Positions 1 through 11,182 of a stretch of 64,000 nt of DNA are shown in pieces. This DNA is from Takakia lepidozioides (taxonomy: Eukaryota > Streptophyta > Takakiopsida > Takakiales > Takakiaceae): positions 29,032,042 through 29,096,041 of the forward strand of contig CM060734.1 in assembly GCA_030704615.1 (NCBI GenBank), given 5' to 3'. The number at the start of each line of letters is the position of its first letter. Position 1 is the first letter of the stretch. Under the pieces are notes generated by a model. The model searched no databases and was not told where the DNA came from. It saw only the letters and a list, made by a program, of their open reading frames with translations. Position numbers and translations under genes: made by a program.

Positions 1-3
1 AGC

Positions 4-237
4 TTACACATCCTCCTGGTTAATTCCATCCTCACTGCTGCTATCAATGTCACTGTCATTGTCATCATCGTTTGGTACTTGATCGCCAGTGGGGGCGACG
101 TCTCGCCCACGGCTCCCACCTAATGTACTTGGGTTGTTTTCGGATGGGGTCCCCCAAGAAAGCACCGGGAAGGGATGGACAAAGTCCTGATACGAACAAA
201 TGAACATACGGGCATATATTATAATGTGTCCTTGCAA
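4..237 (-). CDS. Acidic C-terminal tail of an unidentified protein (possible last exon)
   Basis: A minus-strand open frame ends at position 4 with an Asp/Ser/Glu-rich tail (NDDDNDSDIDSSSEDG). A possible splice acceptor lies near 184. Similar acidic tails end the RING and hAT genes farther right, so this may be the end of another transposon protein. No upstream exon could be identified, and the family is unknown. Confidence 0.25.
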   Translation of the reverse strand: MQGHIIIYARMFICSYQDFVHPFPVLSWGTPSENNPSTLGGSRGRDVAPTGDQVPNDDDNDSDIDSSSEDGINQEDV

Positions 238-1120
238 CCATACAACTTATTATAAGCGAAATGCAAACAACAACCTTCAATGTGTGCATGCATCAAACAT
301 GTCATTCAATAATTACATGTATGTGCGCAACGTCACACATGCAAAGTTTCAAACCCAAACAAGATCATTTTCCCCCCCAAGGACGCGTTCACCCTATCAA
401 CCAGTTTTTAATGTGAAAGAAAATCCTCTCATGCCATTGCACCCATCAGACGGATGTGGCTCAAGCTTCATTTTTCCCCACATGTGCTTAAATATGTGTG
501 CAACACATGTGCCTATCCAGCCAAAAAAAAAACATTTGCCTCCCCAACGACGCACTCACCCTTGAACCAATTTTGAATTAAATCGAATTTAAAATATTTT
601 TAAATGAATATTTGCATTTAGAAAATATGTGATTTCGGTTTTGAGGGGCGTAATGATTTTATTTTTTGCTCTATTTTGTTCTGTGACATCAAAGTTTGCA
701 CCACTACATCCATGCAAAAAATTGAACAAAAACAAAATGGAAAAAAAATAAGTGTGTTTCTAGGGTCACTTTTGCAGAACTCTCTATAAAGAATGCATGA
801 AGTTGAAGATAACTCAACTTTGGAGTACAAATGAGAGAACAAAATATGGTTCTGGATCCAAATAACTTTTGTTTACTCCCAAATTTTTCACACACATTGC
901 ATATGCTGTCATTAAGCATATGGCTTGAAAATGGAATAAAAAAAAATCATGTGCAGGCGAAACGCAATTTTCCGTCTCTACGACACGTAGCTGCGTTCAA
1001 CACTAGAATGACCCATTGAATGAACTTGGTTCAAGCTCATATTTGGTCCACATGTGCATAAGTATGTTCAAATCATATATGCAAAGTTGCAACCCGCACG
1101 AGCAACAAGAATAATATTTA
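238..1120 (-). repeat. Diverged copy of a non-coding dispersed repeat
   Basis: Read on the minus strand, this stretch repeats blocks seen at 8939-9480 and 9949-10490: a block around 'atgcattctttatagagagttc', one around 'gtgtgcaacacatgtgc', and 'catttgcctccccaac'. Two degenerate copies of the last block suggest internal tandem structure. No coding capacity is seen. Confidence 0.5.
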
Positions 1121-1359
1121 CATCAATCGATTAATCGGATGTATACAAAGTACATCATGAGAATATCTACAATGCCCCTCTACGCGATCCCTCTCTCAAA
1201 GGAACCCTATTTCTATCATACACATCTCACTCATGCTGTAACCGGAGGTCCCAATCATCCCGGGAGAACTCGTATGAGGCAAATAGCTCGCTGCCAGCCC
1301 TAATAGTCATACTAGCACATGTCATGACAAACATGTGCATCCCCTCACAATATACCGAC

Positions 1360-1600
1360 CTCTCCATTTTTTTTAAAAACTTTTCTGCCCCCTCTCACCC
1401 TTTCTTGTTTTTTCTTTTCTTTTAAGCAGCACAAAAGAGAGGGAGGGAAAGAGAGGGAGAGAGAGGGAGAGATCAGGAAAAACAAAAACAAAATAAAAAA
1501 ATAAAAAATGAGGGGGGTGACTGAGCAGCTGCTGCTCAGTCACTCCCCCCCCCCCCACCCTTTTTTATTTTCTTTGTTGCCCCCTCTGTCTCCCTCTCTC
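1360..1600. repeat. GA/CT fold-back element with palindromic core
   Basis: A CT-rich arm, a (GGGA/GAGA)n arm and an A/T-rich stretch are followed by the palindrome GACTGAGCAGCTGCTGCTCAGTC, flanked by G and C runs, then a second CT arm. The same layout recurs at 3950-4350, 20110-20580 and 44590-45460, so this is a dispersed family and not random low complexity. Confidence 0.7.
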
Positions 1601-1639
1601 CTGGGAACCGGCTAGTTGTTAGCAGTGTTGATTTCTTGT

Positions 1640-2200
1640 TTTTTCACCCATATCGGATGAAGTTTTGACAGAGTTTCATCCACCCTCTATCGGTTTTTCA
1701 TCCATACCGGATGAGCCACCAGGATGGACACTGAATTACCGTTAGGATGGTTTTTTGGTTTTTTCATTTCTCTTTTATTGACTCTCATCCATACCAGATG
1801 AGTCACCAAGGAATGAAAAATTACCTCTATGAAGGTTGCCAACAACATCCTGTTTTTCATCCATACCAGTTGAAAAGCTACCATGATTATAATTTTTCAT
1901 TCCTCTTTTATTGACTCTTTTATCCATACCGGGTGGTATGATAACGAATGATGAATTACCTAGGTGGAGGTAAACTGCTGCCACAGATGATATTCCCTAC
2001 TTTTCATCATGACAAGTGATCTGTTTATGGATGACGAGTACAGATGATTATGGTCTGGAATTGATCTTAACTACCTCTAATTATGATTAATTATGGGGTG
2101 AAACCCTAATCCCTACCCTAAAATCTATTTTTAACTCTGCTACGGATGAAATCCGTCAGGGTAGAAAGATGTTTTTTACTGTTTTTCATCCACGGATGAA
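1640..2200. repeat. Short dispersed repeat cluster (TTTTTCATCCATACCGGATGA)
   Basis: At least five imperfect copies of a TTTCATCCATACCGGATGAG motif occur about 60-110 bp apart. ATCC/GGAT within the motif forms a small palindrome. Related 'tttttcatcc...gatgaaaaa' copies lie at 19740-20030. Function unknown. Confidence 0.5.
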
Positions 2201-3949
2201 AAATCGGGCCAAAAAACCCTATGTTGTCTCTCCCGCTGTCAAAAGCACGCGATGTGCTTCTGAGCTCGCGGGGAGAGTATTATGGCAGACGTGCTTTGGT
2301 GGCTGCCCCGTTTTTGGTGTCGTACCCGTGCTGGGCGAGCGCCTACGGATGCGCGAAGGCGGCGCCTTGTCTCTCTAGCAGCGGGAAACACTGCTGTGAA
2401 TGCAGTGGCATCTTCCCTCCTCTGGCTTTTAATTTTAGCAGTGGCATTTGTGCTGGGAAATCTCTCTCTCTCCCTTATATTGCCTTGCGAGTTTGCCTGC
2501 TTTGCTTGATTGCTCATGTGCTTTGTGGGGGCGGCTTGCTGCGGGTGGTGATGGCGCATAACCCTCTTCCCCAATCGCTTAAGGTGCCTTTGGAGTTTAG
2601 GGATCCTTGTGTTCTTATCTTCTTCTCTTGCTTTTGAGATTCTTAGTTGACATCGATGACAAGTGTGAGGGTCTGTGATTCACCTGGGGTTCCACAATCC
2701 TCACTAATCCGTTGATTTTGTGGGGGCTTGTGATGGGACCAGGTGAGGATCCTCACTTGCTTTGAAATTTCTTGAGCATGCAGTTGGGGATATGGGCTGA
2801 GGAGACCTATAAGTTATCGCGCCTTGAAGTTGCTGCTGCCTGTAGCCCCGAATTCAACCCGACTGCTCCTGGTTTGGCATGCTACAGCCTATGTTTTGGC
2901 TTTTGTTGTTCTGCCGTCAATGTGGCAGCTCGACTTGTCTGGCCTGTCTCCTGAGGCCTGCATACAGACCATACCATATCTTTTGATCCTTGACAACAGG
3001 GCCTGTGGATTAATGAGCTAGGTTGTAATTTCTTTGGGCCATAGAGGATCTGGTTTTAAGGGGGCTGCCTTGGCGGGTTTGGGACTCTAAGGACGTGATG
3101 GCCTTGAATGTTATGGCAGCAGCCTGATAAGGCACCGACCTGCTCTTTTTCGGGCTTGTTTATGGTGTGTGATGGATCATAGTGAGGTGTTCTTTGCAAG
3201 CTATAGCATGGACCTCTTGGAAGGATGAGGATGGTAAGCTGTAATGGAATCCTACCTATAGTTTTGGCCTTGTCATAACATCAGGCCTATGACCTGCAAT
3301 CTGAGTTTTTTATGAGCCAAAGAGGCTGGATCTCGGTTGTTCAAGTTGCTTGTGTGTACAAGTCTTGAAGTTGCAATTTGACAGGCTGAATTCACATTCC
3401 TTTGACACCTTGTATGATTACATGTCTCGGGGTGAGTACAAATGGTATGGAATCTATTTCATCATGCCCAAGTAGGATTGCTTGGAGGCATGTTTTGATT
3501 CTGAAAAATTCCAGGCTAGTCCTTAGGCCTTGCTTGATGGATGATAAGGTAGGCTGCTGCTAATTATTTTGTCATACCCAAGATGTTTGTTTGAAGGGAT
3601 GTCTTGAATCTTTAATATTGCAGGTTGGTTTCACATACCCAAGATGTTTTGCTCTATGCATGTCTTGTTGTAATTGTGATGCCAAGAAAGGGTATGATAG
3701 GCTGCAGCAATTTGTTTTTTCAGAACACAAGATGCTTGCTTATATGCTTGTCTTGTTGTCATGACCTGTACATGAACAAACCCCGCCCTCCCACCCTGTT
3801 TTATCAAGAATGATTGGGTGATGTCAATTCATGGGAAGCTATGACAAGAATGAAAATGTTACATGGTGCCCTGTTTTGGGCTGTTTATGTCTTTAATTGA
3901 CAGTGACCCTAGTAGGGTCTTGTCCATGTCTTGACATGACATGAATATC
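2201..3949. other. No convincing gene; weak tandem repeat at 3440-3790
   Basis: ORFs here (for example 2221-2637) are short, cysteine/hydrophobic-rich and lack recognisable motifs or codon signal. From about 3440 to 3790, a unit of roughly 70-80 bp recurs three to four times with divergence; each unit holds 'cayacccaagatgyttg' followed by a 'gcatgtcttg'-type block. Confidence 0.4.
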
Positions 3950-4350
3950 TTCCTACTCTCTCCCTCTCTTTTGTCTCTATCCTTCTCGCTCTCTCTTTTT
4001 AACTTTTCTGCCCCGTCTCTCCCTCTCTGGTTTGTTTTGTTTTGTGAACAGAACAAAAGAGAGGGAGAGAGAGGGAGAGATTAGGAAACCAAAAAATAAA
4101 TAAATGTGGGGGGGGGGGAGGGGGGAGTGACTGAGCAGGTGCTGCTGCTGCTCAATCAGTCCCCCACCTTTTTTTTTTCTTTTCTTTGTTGCCCCCTCCC
4201 TCTCTCTCCCTCTGTCCCTCTCCCTCACAAACAATATCTGAGAGGTCAGGGACTCATGCAATTTCCCATCGTGTGGACAACCCGCAAATTATATTCATTT
4301 CCTGTTTTGTTTTTTAAGCAGCACAAAAGATAGGGAGAGAGAGGGAAGAT
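3950..4350. repeat. GA/CT fold-back element (second copy)
   Basis: CT arm, GA arm, A/T stretch, G-run, then GTGACTGAGCAG and its inverse around a CTG-rich centre, C-run, T-run and CT arm. A partial GA arm follows at 4330. Same layout as 1360-1600. Confidence 0.65.
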
Positions 4351-5561
4351 ACTTTTTGTCATGTCAAGACAAGGACAGGACCCCTAGGGTCGTTGCATGA
4401 AAGAATAATCAGACATATCAGCCACTTAACAGTGGCACCATCCATCAATCATCAAGCTTAGAAAATCCAGAATTACATCCATGCACAATAATGTGTTCAT
4501 GTCAGTATTATTCATAACCCAAAGAGTATGCCACTGATGCTGATTGACCACCAGTCATGATCAAGATACACATTCAGAGGTCTGGGAGGGATGGCAGGGA
4601 CTTGGCCATATTTTGGCCTTGATGTGTTGCAGGTCAAATGGTCATACAGATTTACTGTCCGCAAGCTGTAATCCAAGCATACTTACTCAAACCCCATGGG
4701 TGTCATGGAGGGTTTTTTTTCCAAAACAAAAAGAACAAGAAGAACACTTGGACATCACAGATTTAAATATCTTGCCCTGCCAGTATTTGTTTAGACTGGT
4801 CTGCAGCACAGCTTGCCCCCACAGGGGAGGTGGATTTGTTTGGTAAGTTTTCCAGAATACCCCGATACCTTTATTTCTTGCTACAGCTGAAAATCAAAGT
4901 TCGTGACCCAACAAGGTAAAGATAAAAGACTGCATACACATCATGTGACAGTATATAATACTGTCAGTACATCCTATTCACATCATTCCACATTTGACCA
5001 TGTCATTACACCATGTCCAGGGGGTATTTCCACTTGACCACCCTGGCTACCTCAAAAACCAGTTACCAGTTATATATTGCTGCCATATTTCATTGTCAGC
5101 CGAATATCCACAGGCAGAATCTTCACCATACCCTGGCCTAAGCATCTAGCTAACAAAGCCATCCGGGTTGGAACATAACAGGGGCCAACATGGGTACCCG
5201 AATAGTTGCAACGAACAGTTCCTTGCAGCCTCTCAAATTGTTTCCAACTACCGTAAGGTAAGCAAAGCAAACTAGGGCCTGGAAAACAGATGTGTGTCTC
5301 TCACACAAGCCATCATAAACCCGGCTGTCACAACAAAGCAGATGTCTTCCATTGGCTGGGCCGAAAATAGCCCATCGTAGAAAACATTACACTTGTTCTT
5401 CAAAAATAAAGGAAGGAAAGAGGTAGGATCAAGAAAAACCATAGAGTAGTTTAGTTTTTCAACATTTTAAGATGAGTCCCTGGCAAGCGATTCCTTCCCC
5501 TGCTTTGCAATCCCACTTGGCATCCAGCAGCACCTAGACATCAGAATATTAAGTAGAAGCC
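4351..5561. other. Intergenic, nothing recognised
   Basis: No ORF with protein-like composition, no RNA gene and no clear repeat was seen. The stretch ends at the left target-site duplication of the hAT-type element. Confidence 0.4.
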
Positions 5562-5569
5562 CTCACCTG
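5562..5569 (+). repeat. Left 8-bp target-site duplication CTCACCTG
   Basis: The identical octamer occurs at 19378-19385, directly outside the right terminus. An 8-bp duplication is the hallmark of hAT insertions. Confidence 0.85.
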
Positions 5570-5670
5570 CCTAGTTGCAAATTTGGACGTGACGTGGCGT
5601 TGACGCGTCAGCGTCATGTCCGACGTCAGCGACGGACGTGCGTCACGTCACGTCCTAAACCGACGTTACT
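5570..5670. repeat. Left terminus and ACGTCA/TGACGT subterminal cluster
   Basis: After the terminal CCTAGTTGCA come closely packed GACGTGACGT, GCGTCAGCGTCA and CGTCACGTCACG motifs, in direct and inverted order, up to about 5665. hAT transposases are known to bind clustered subterminal motifs; that these are such sites is inferred. Confidence 0.6.
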
Positions 5671-5804
5671 ATACATAAATATGTTTATTTTTTTACTTTA
5701 CTATTGACTATTTACTATGAGAACCGACGTGGCAACCGATGTGGCCTTATTACGTGGACTTCATTAGTTATCTGTAAAATTCATATATTATGATTTATAT
5801 TGTC

Positions 5805-6430
5805 AATCGTGCGACCGTCAGCAAAGGTTGGTCGGACAAATTTTTATTTATTTTTAAATAGGTGCGACCACCAGAAGGGGGTGGTCGCACAATTTTTCTT
5901 ATTTTTTAAATGGGTGCGACCACCAGCAGGTGGTGGCCGCAACATTTTATTTATTTTTTAATAGGTGCGACCACAAGCAGAGGGTGGTCGCACATTTTTA
6001 TTATTTATTAATTGGGTGCGACCACCAGCAGGTGTTGGTCGTAATTTTTTCTTTTTAAAAAAATAGGTGCGACCACCAGCAGGTGGTGGTCCCAATTTTT
6101 TAAATTTTTTTAAATAGGTGCGACCACCAGTCGAGGATGGTCGCACATTTTTAATTATTTTTTAAATGGGTGTGACCAGCAGCAGGGAATTGTCGCACCT
6201 TTTTAATTATTTTTTAAATAGGTGCGACCAGCAGCAGGGGATGGTCGCACAAATTTAATTATTTTTTAAATGGGTACGACCACCAGCCGGTGGTGGTCGC
6301 AGACTTTTTCTTTTTTGTTATTAGGTACGACCGTTCATGGGGGGTCGCACATTTTTTTTTTTTTATTAGGTGCGACCACTCTTTGAATACGTGGCGAGGC
6401 GTGAATAGGCAGCAGAGGCGGTCGCACGTC
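5805..6430. repeat. Hairpin array 1: about 12 units, period about 51 bp
   Basis: Each unit holds a 29-30 bp imperfect palindrome (GTGCGACCACCAGCAG ... GTGGTCGCAC) and a roughly 21-bp A/T-rich spacer. Units start near 5812, 5863, 5914, 5964, 6015, 6067, 6117, 6168, 6221, 6273, 6324 and 6368. The last arm ends about 20 bp before the TATA box of the kinase-like gene. Confidence 0.85.
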
Positions 6431-6446
6431 AGGCCTCTCCAGGCAG

Positions 6447-6454
6447 TATATAAG
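6447..6454 (+). promoter_or_regulatory. TATA box of kinase-like gene
   Basis: TATATAAG lies just downstream of the hairpin array and about 300 bp upstream of the favoured ATG (6743). The two other genes of the element have TATAAG boxes in the same place relative to their arrays. Confidence 0.65.
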
Positions 6455-6742
6455 GGCCTACCCCTCATTCGCAACCCACTTTTTTCCCTCTCTGTGAGTG
6501 CGGTTCTGGGGCTTCTTGGAGTTTGAACTTCGGTGGCCAGGACTGAGCGTGGGGGGGAGAGAAAGTGGATTTGTGTGGGGGAGGAGTTTTTGTCTTTTTT
6601 TCCTGGGACTGCGGGAGAGTTTGCTTTGGGTACTATATCAATAGAGGGTGAGGAAATTGGTCTGCCAGTATATAAGGTTATCAATAGTTTGGGTTTAGTT
6701 TTCCGTTACGAAGCCGCGTCTATTCCGCAAAGTACTTTCATC

Positions 6743-7963
6743 ATGTCCGGAAACGTTGTTTCGAACGCAGTGTCAGGGGGTTCCTCGGGAAGTGGGCGTA
6801 AAGGTAGGAAGCGTAAACATGCACATGAACTGGATAGTCAGGTCAACAAGAAAAACTATCCAAGCGCAGAGGCCGCGAAGGTGGTGAAGCAAGTAGTGCT
6901 GGATTATTTGAAGGACAATGACATAATGCGTTTGAATCTTTTGTATGTCCGACATGGGAATGATGGGTTCCTTAGATTCCAGCACAATATGGAGATGAAA
7001 ATGAGGGAGGCTTTGGCCGGGGATGAATGGGAAGAGGACAGGGCGAAGTTCCAGTTCACGAAATGGATGGAGGACCGGGCCCATGATGCCACATGGAATC
7101 TGAGGCAAACCATGGACAAGTTTGTTACGAGAACACTTGTAGTTGAAGGTCGCATGCCAACTTCGGAGGAGGAATTGTTTGTGCTTGTGGATTAGTGGTC
7201 TGACATGGCAAAGGCCCACGCCAAACGACGTACAAAACCACTCCCATGGAAGGCAGGGTCCTCGTCCGCGGATGCGGCATTGAACGTGAGATACATATCC
7301 ACAAACGCACAAGTACAAAAACTCGACGCGCCCAAACAGGGAGGGTATGGTACAATTCGGAGGTTTAGAATTGTTGGGGATCAATTCATTCCTCCATCTT
7401 GGGAGCTAGCAAGGAAAACGCCCAGGGAAACAAATGCTGAGCTTGCCAAAGTCCAACATAACAATGAGGCGTTGGCTGTAAAGTTCCATCATTTCGGCAT
7501 CATAAAGTATTTTGCGTTGCATCCACGTCGAAATGAAGGTTACACACATTGGTGGAATGGGAGGACCATACGATCATGGTTGAGTATTGACAGGAAATGG
7601 GGGAATGATCGGGATAACATGGAGTTAATGGAACGACGGGGGACGGAGAAGGAAATGCAGGAGGTCAACCGACTGGTTCGATTCCGACAAAATCGCACCC
7701 AATTGGCATGGGCGCTTTTGCACATCATGCTCAACGTCCATAATCACCACCTCTTGCACAACGACATGTCCCCCGACAACATCTTGTTGCATTTTCCACA
7801 AGGGTCTGAAGATGTGTACATCGGGGTATGCGATTGGGGGATGGCCTCCACGACGGATGACCCAAAAACCACGTTGTACATTTTCGAGAGCAGAGACAAG
7901 ATGATAAAGACTCTCGCACATAGATGGTGGATTGCACCTGCCACCCCTCAAATTGTAATTTGA
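6743..7963 (+). CDS. Protein-kinase-like protein, cargo of hAT element (in-frame stop, C-lobe truncated)
   Basis: The favoured start is the ATG at 6743 (MSGNVVSN), because 5'UTR-like sequence follows the TATA box. The first part (to 7195) has a basic segment (GRKGRKRKH) and a helical region. A TAG at 7193-7195 splits it from a same-frame ORF at 7205-7963 that carries kinase landmarks: a glycine-loop-like GGYGTIRRF near 7340, an AVKF lysine near 7480, a catalytic-loop HNDMSPDN near 7760 and a DFG-like CDWGMAS near 7835. HND in place of HRD and DWG in place of DFG make catalysis uncertain. The ORF ends shortly after an activation-segment-like WIAPA, where non-coding sequence begins, so most of the C-lobe is missing. 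The role in the transposon is unknown. Confidence 0.65.
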
Positions 7964-8938
7964 GCCCTTAAAATTGTCAATTCCAACCCCTCAAATTGTA
8001 ATTGAAGCCCCTGAAATTTAATTCCAACCCCTCAATGACTCCATATGCAACGTGCGTGCCAAATTTGGGAGCGAACAGAGAAGGCATCATGTTCAGAACC
8101 CACCACTCATCTCTAAACACTATTTTAATTAATTTTTGACTAAACTTAATATATATTTGTATTAAAATTAATTGAAATATTAATAATATCATGGTGTAAT
8201 GTGTGATTGAACTTTGTGAAATTTCAGATGATGTCATACTTGTTTCAAAATGTGTCATATAAGAGGTCCATTTGACATTGAAGTGCTCAATGTGAATTAG
8301 CAGTATTGAACAATTCATTGAACGTCCACTTGGAAGTCGAATAAAGTAAAATTCCATTGCAGGATCATGATAAACAAATGGGTCGCATCGAACATGGGCC
8401 AAACTCGTACTCTACCATACTCGATACAACTTGCTAGTAATTTTATTGATTCAAGAATCTTCATATGAAGCACAATGTTCACATACCACGCCATTGGAAT
8501 GAATCATGTTTTGGATCTAACAAGGCAGTAAAATATTAGAATAGCATGAAACATTCGGAAGAGGTACAAGAGGAGTACAATAAGGTTTGGGGTGTAATTA
8601 GAGAGAAGTGTAATAAGGTTTGGGTTTACAGTAAGGGTAAGGGTTTAGGGTTTGGATTTAGGGTACAAAAAGACAAACAAATATGATGGACTCACACTCG
8701 GTAGAATTAAGAAATGGTTGAGGAATTTGCTATCCCTGTAATCATTCTATCATACCTTATCCAACAAAAGAAAATATTAAAATAGCATGAAACATTGAGA
8801 AGCGGTAACATGGTAGTACAATAAGGTTTGGAGTGTAACTAGGGTAGTACACTAAAGTTATTGGTTTATGGTAAGATTAATGGTTTAGGGGTGATGGTAA
8901 AGGTAGGGTTTTCGGTTTGGGTTTAAGAACACTATTGG
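7964..8938. repeat. Non-coding block with duplicated, telomere-like segment
   Basis: No gene. A segment of about 230 bp ('aatagcatgaaacattc...ggtttaggg') near 8535-8670 is repeated with changes at 8775-8925. Both copies end in degenerate TTTAGGG runs, the plant-type telomere motif. 'Cccctcaaattgtaattgaagcc' repeats near 7945-8030 begin where the kinase ORF is cut. Confidence 0.5.
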
Positions 8939-9640
8939 ACAAAATTCATTTGGACCCAAAACCACAGTTTCTTCCCTGTTTTGCACTCCAAACTTGATTT
9001 GTGTTCTACTTCATGCACTCTTTCATAGAGAGTTCTGCAATAGTGAGCGAAGAGAACACTTTTTTTTTGGGGCATTTTTTATTGGTCCAAATTTTGGTGG
9101 GGGAGTAGTGGTGGGATGTTGGAAGCCGCAGAACAAAATTGAGCCAAAAACAAAATCGATACGTGCCAGAAACCCCCAATGAAAGGCAGTGCAAACCTAT
9201 TTATTGGCTTAAAATTAATTTAAATTCAATTACATTATGGAATGGCTTAGTGTCGATGGGGAGGCAAATGATTTATTCGTCTGTTGTGTCTCCGCACATG
9301 TGTTGCACACATGTTCAAGCACGTGCGGGCAAAAGAGGGGCTTCAACCACATCCGTTCAATGGGTGCAATAGCCGTGCACGCATTGCAGGATTTCTTTTT
9401 CGCAATAAGCAAAAACTAGATGACAATTGAACGCCTCATTGGCCCATCGAACGAATTTCGATTGATCTCATATTACACTGGGACCTATCAGAGGGTACAT
9501 TGAACACACTGGCCAAGTCTCAAAGCGAACGAAAATCATTTGGATGGGCAACCATCCGTCGGCCCATTGAACGAATTTCGGTTGATCTCATATTACTCTG
9601 GGGCCACTTCCATGGCACATTGAACATACTGGCCAAGTCT
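8939..9640 (+). repeat. Long direct duplication, copy 1
   Basis: The block starting 'aaaattcatttggacccaaa' is repeated almost base for base at 9949-10650. Small indels separate the copies, for example 'tgcaatagtgagc' missing in copy 2. Non-coding; same family as 238-1120. Confidence 0.8.
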
Positions 9641-9870
9641 CAAAGCGAACCAAAATCATCTGGATGGCCAACCATCCGTTGCGCCATCGAATGAATTTCG
9701 ATTGATCTGATATTAGTCCGGGACCTGTGAGAGGGTGTCTCAAACGTACTGGCAAAGTTTGGAAGCAAACAAAAATGATTTGGATGGGCAACCATCCGTT
9801 CACCCGTTGAATGTATTCCGCTGGATCTGCTATTGCTTGGGGACCTGTTGGACTGTGTTTCGCGTGCTCA
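9440..9870 (+). repeat. 120-bp tandem repeat, about 3.6 units
   Basis: Units begin with 'ccatcgaacgaatttcgattgatc' or close variants near 9440, 9560, 9680 and 9800 and end with 'ggatgggcaaccatccgt', itself a small palindrome. The second long duplication also carries these units (10440-10660). Confidence 0.75.
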
Positions 9871-9948
9871 CGATTTTGTTTTTATTCGGTTTTTGAATGG
9901 GGCGTGTAATGTAGCCATATGCAACATGCGTGCCAAATTTGGGAGCGA

Positions 9949-10650
9949 ACAAAATTCATTTGGACCCAAAACCACAGTTTCTTCCCTGTTTTGCACTCCA
10001 AACTTGATTTGTGCTTAACTTCATGCACTCTTCATAGAGAGTTCGAAGAGAACACTTTTTTTTTGGGGCATTTTTTATTGGTCCAAATTTTGGCGGGGGA
10101 GTAGTGGTGGGATGTTGGAAGCCGCAGAACAAAATTGAGCCAAAAACAAAATCGATACGTGCCAGAAACCCCCAATGAAAGGCAGTGCAATCCTATTTAT
10201 TGGCTTAAAATTAATTTAAATTCAATTACATTATGGAATGGCTTGGTGTCGATGGGGGAGGCAAATGATTTATTCATCTGTTGTGTCTCCACACATGTGT
10301 CGCACATATGTTCAAGCACATGCGGGCAAAAAAGGGGCTTCAACCACATCCGTTCAATTGGTGCAATAGCCGTGCACGCATTGCAGGATTTCTTTTTCGC
10401 AATGAACAAAAACCAGATGACAACTGAACGCCTCATTGGCCCATCGAACGAATTTCGATTGATCTCATATTACATTGGGACCTATCAGAGGGTACATTGA
10501 ACACACTGGCCAAGTCTCAAAGCGAACGAAAATCATTTGGATGGGCAACCATCCGTTGGCCCATTGAACAAATTTCGATTGATCTCATATTACTCTGGGG
10601 CTTCTTCCATGGTACATTGAAGATACAGGCCAAGTCTCAAAGCGAACCAA
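9949..10650 (+). repeat. Long direct duplication, copy 2
   Basis: Near-identical to 8939-9640, offset by about 1010 bp. Together with the intervening 120-bp units this looks like one large tandem duplication whose unit contains a smaller tandem array. Confidence 0.8.
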
Positions 10651-10749
10651 AATCATTTGGAGGCCAATGATTTATGCGTATGTTCATTTATTTGTGATTA
10701 ATCGTTAATGGTGAAAAGAATAAACCAAAGGTTCATTGATCAAAAAAAA

Positions 10750-11090
10750 TTTGAATGATTTGAAATTTTGCCAGTATGTTCTACATGCCTCTTACATGGA
10801 CCGGAGAAGTATGAGATCAATAAAAAATGGTTCACAGGAGGAACCAATGGTTACTTGATGTGCCAATTTCTGAATGCTTTCAAACTTTGTCATTGCATTG
10901 TACATGCCCTCTTAAAGGTACCGAACAAGTATGAGTTCGATTTAAAATATTACAATGGGTGAAGCAATGGTATCTTCATTCAGCAATTTTTGATTGTTTT
11001 GAAACTTTGCCAGTATATTGTACATGCCGTCAAACAGGTACCGAACAAATATGAGGTCATTCAAAAATGGTTCAAATGATGAACCTCGTA
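10750..11090 (+). repeat. Tandem repeat of about 110 bp, three units
   Basis: Three diverged units contain 'tttgaaayttttgccagtat', 'tgtacatgcc' and 'accgaacaagtatgag' in the same order (near 10755, 10865 and 10985). Non-coding; lies between the repeat block and the 3' end of the RING gene. Confidence 0.6.
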
Positions 11091-11182
11091 TTTCCAAAAA
11101 TTACGTAGACTATACAGTGGGTTGCACATTTAAGTTTTCGCAACCTGAGACCTTTGGCCTACTCCCTACGTTTCTAGCCTTT

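Noticed and set aside
2221-2637. 138-aa Cys-rich ORF as a secreted peptide
   Set aside because: Composition shifts along its length, overlapping ORFs occur in other frames, and no convincing signal peptide plus cysteine pattern is present.
5805-6430. Regular repeat/spacer array resembling a CRISPR
   Set aside because: The sequence is eukaryotic, spacers are low-complexity A/T, repeats are themselves palindromic and vary, and no cas-like gene is present. Better explained as a promoter-associated minisatellite.
6533-6742. ATG at 6533 as start of the kinase-like protein
   Set aside because: The frame is open, but residues to 6742 look like translated 5'UTR; the ATG at 6743 opens the protein-like part.
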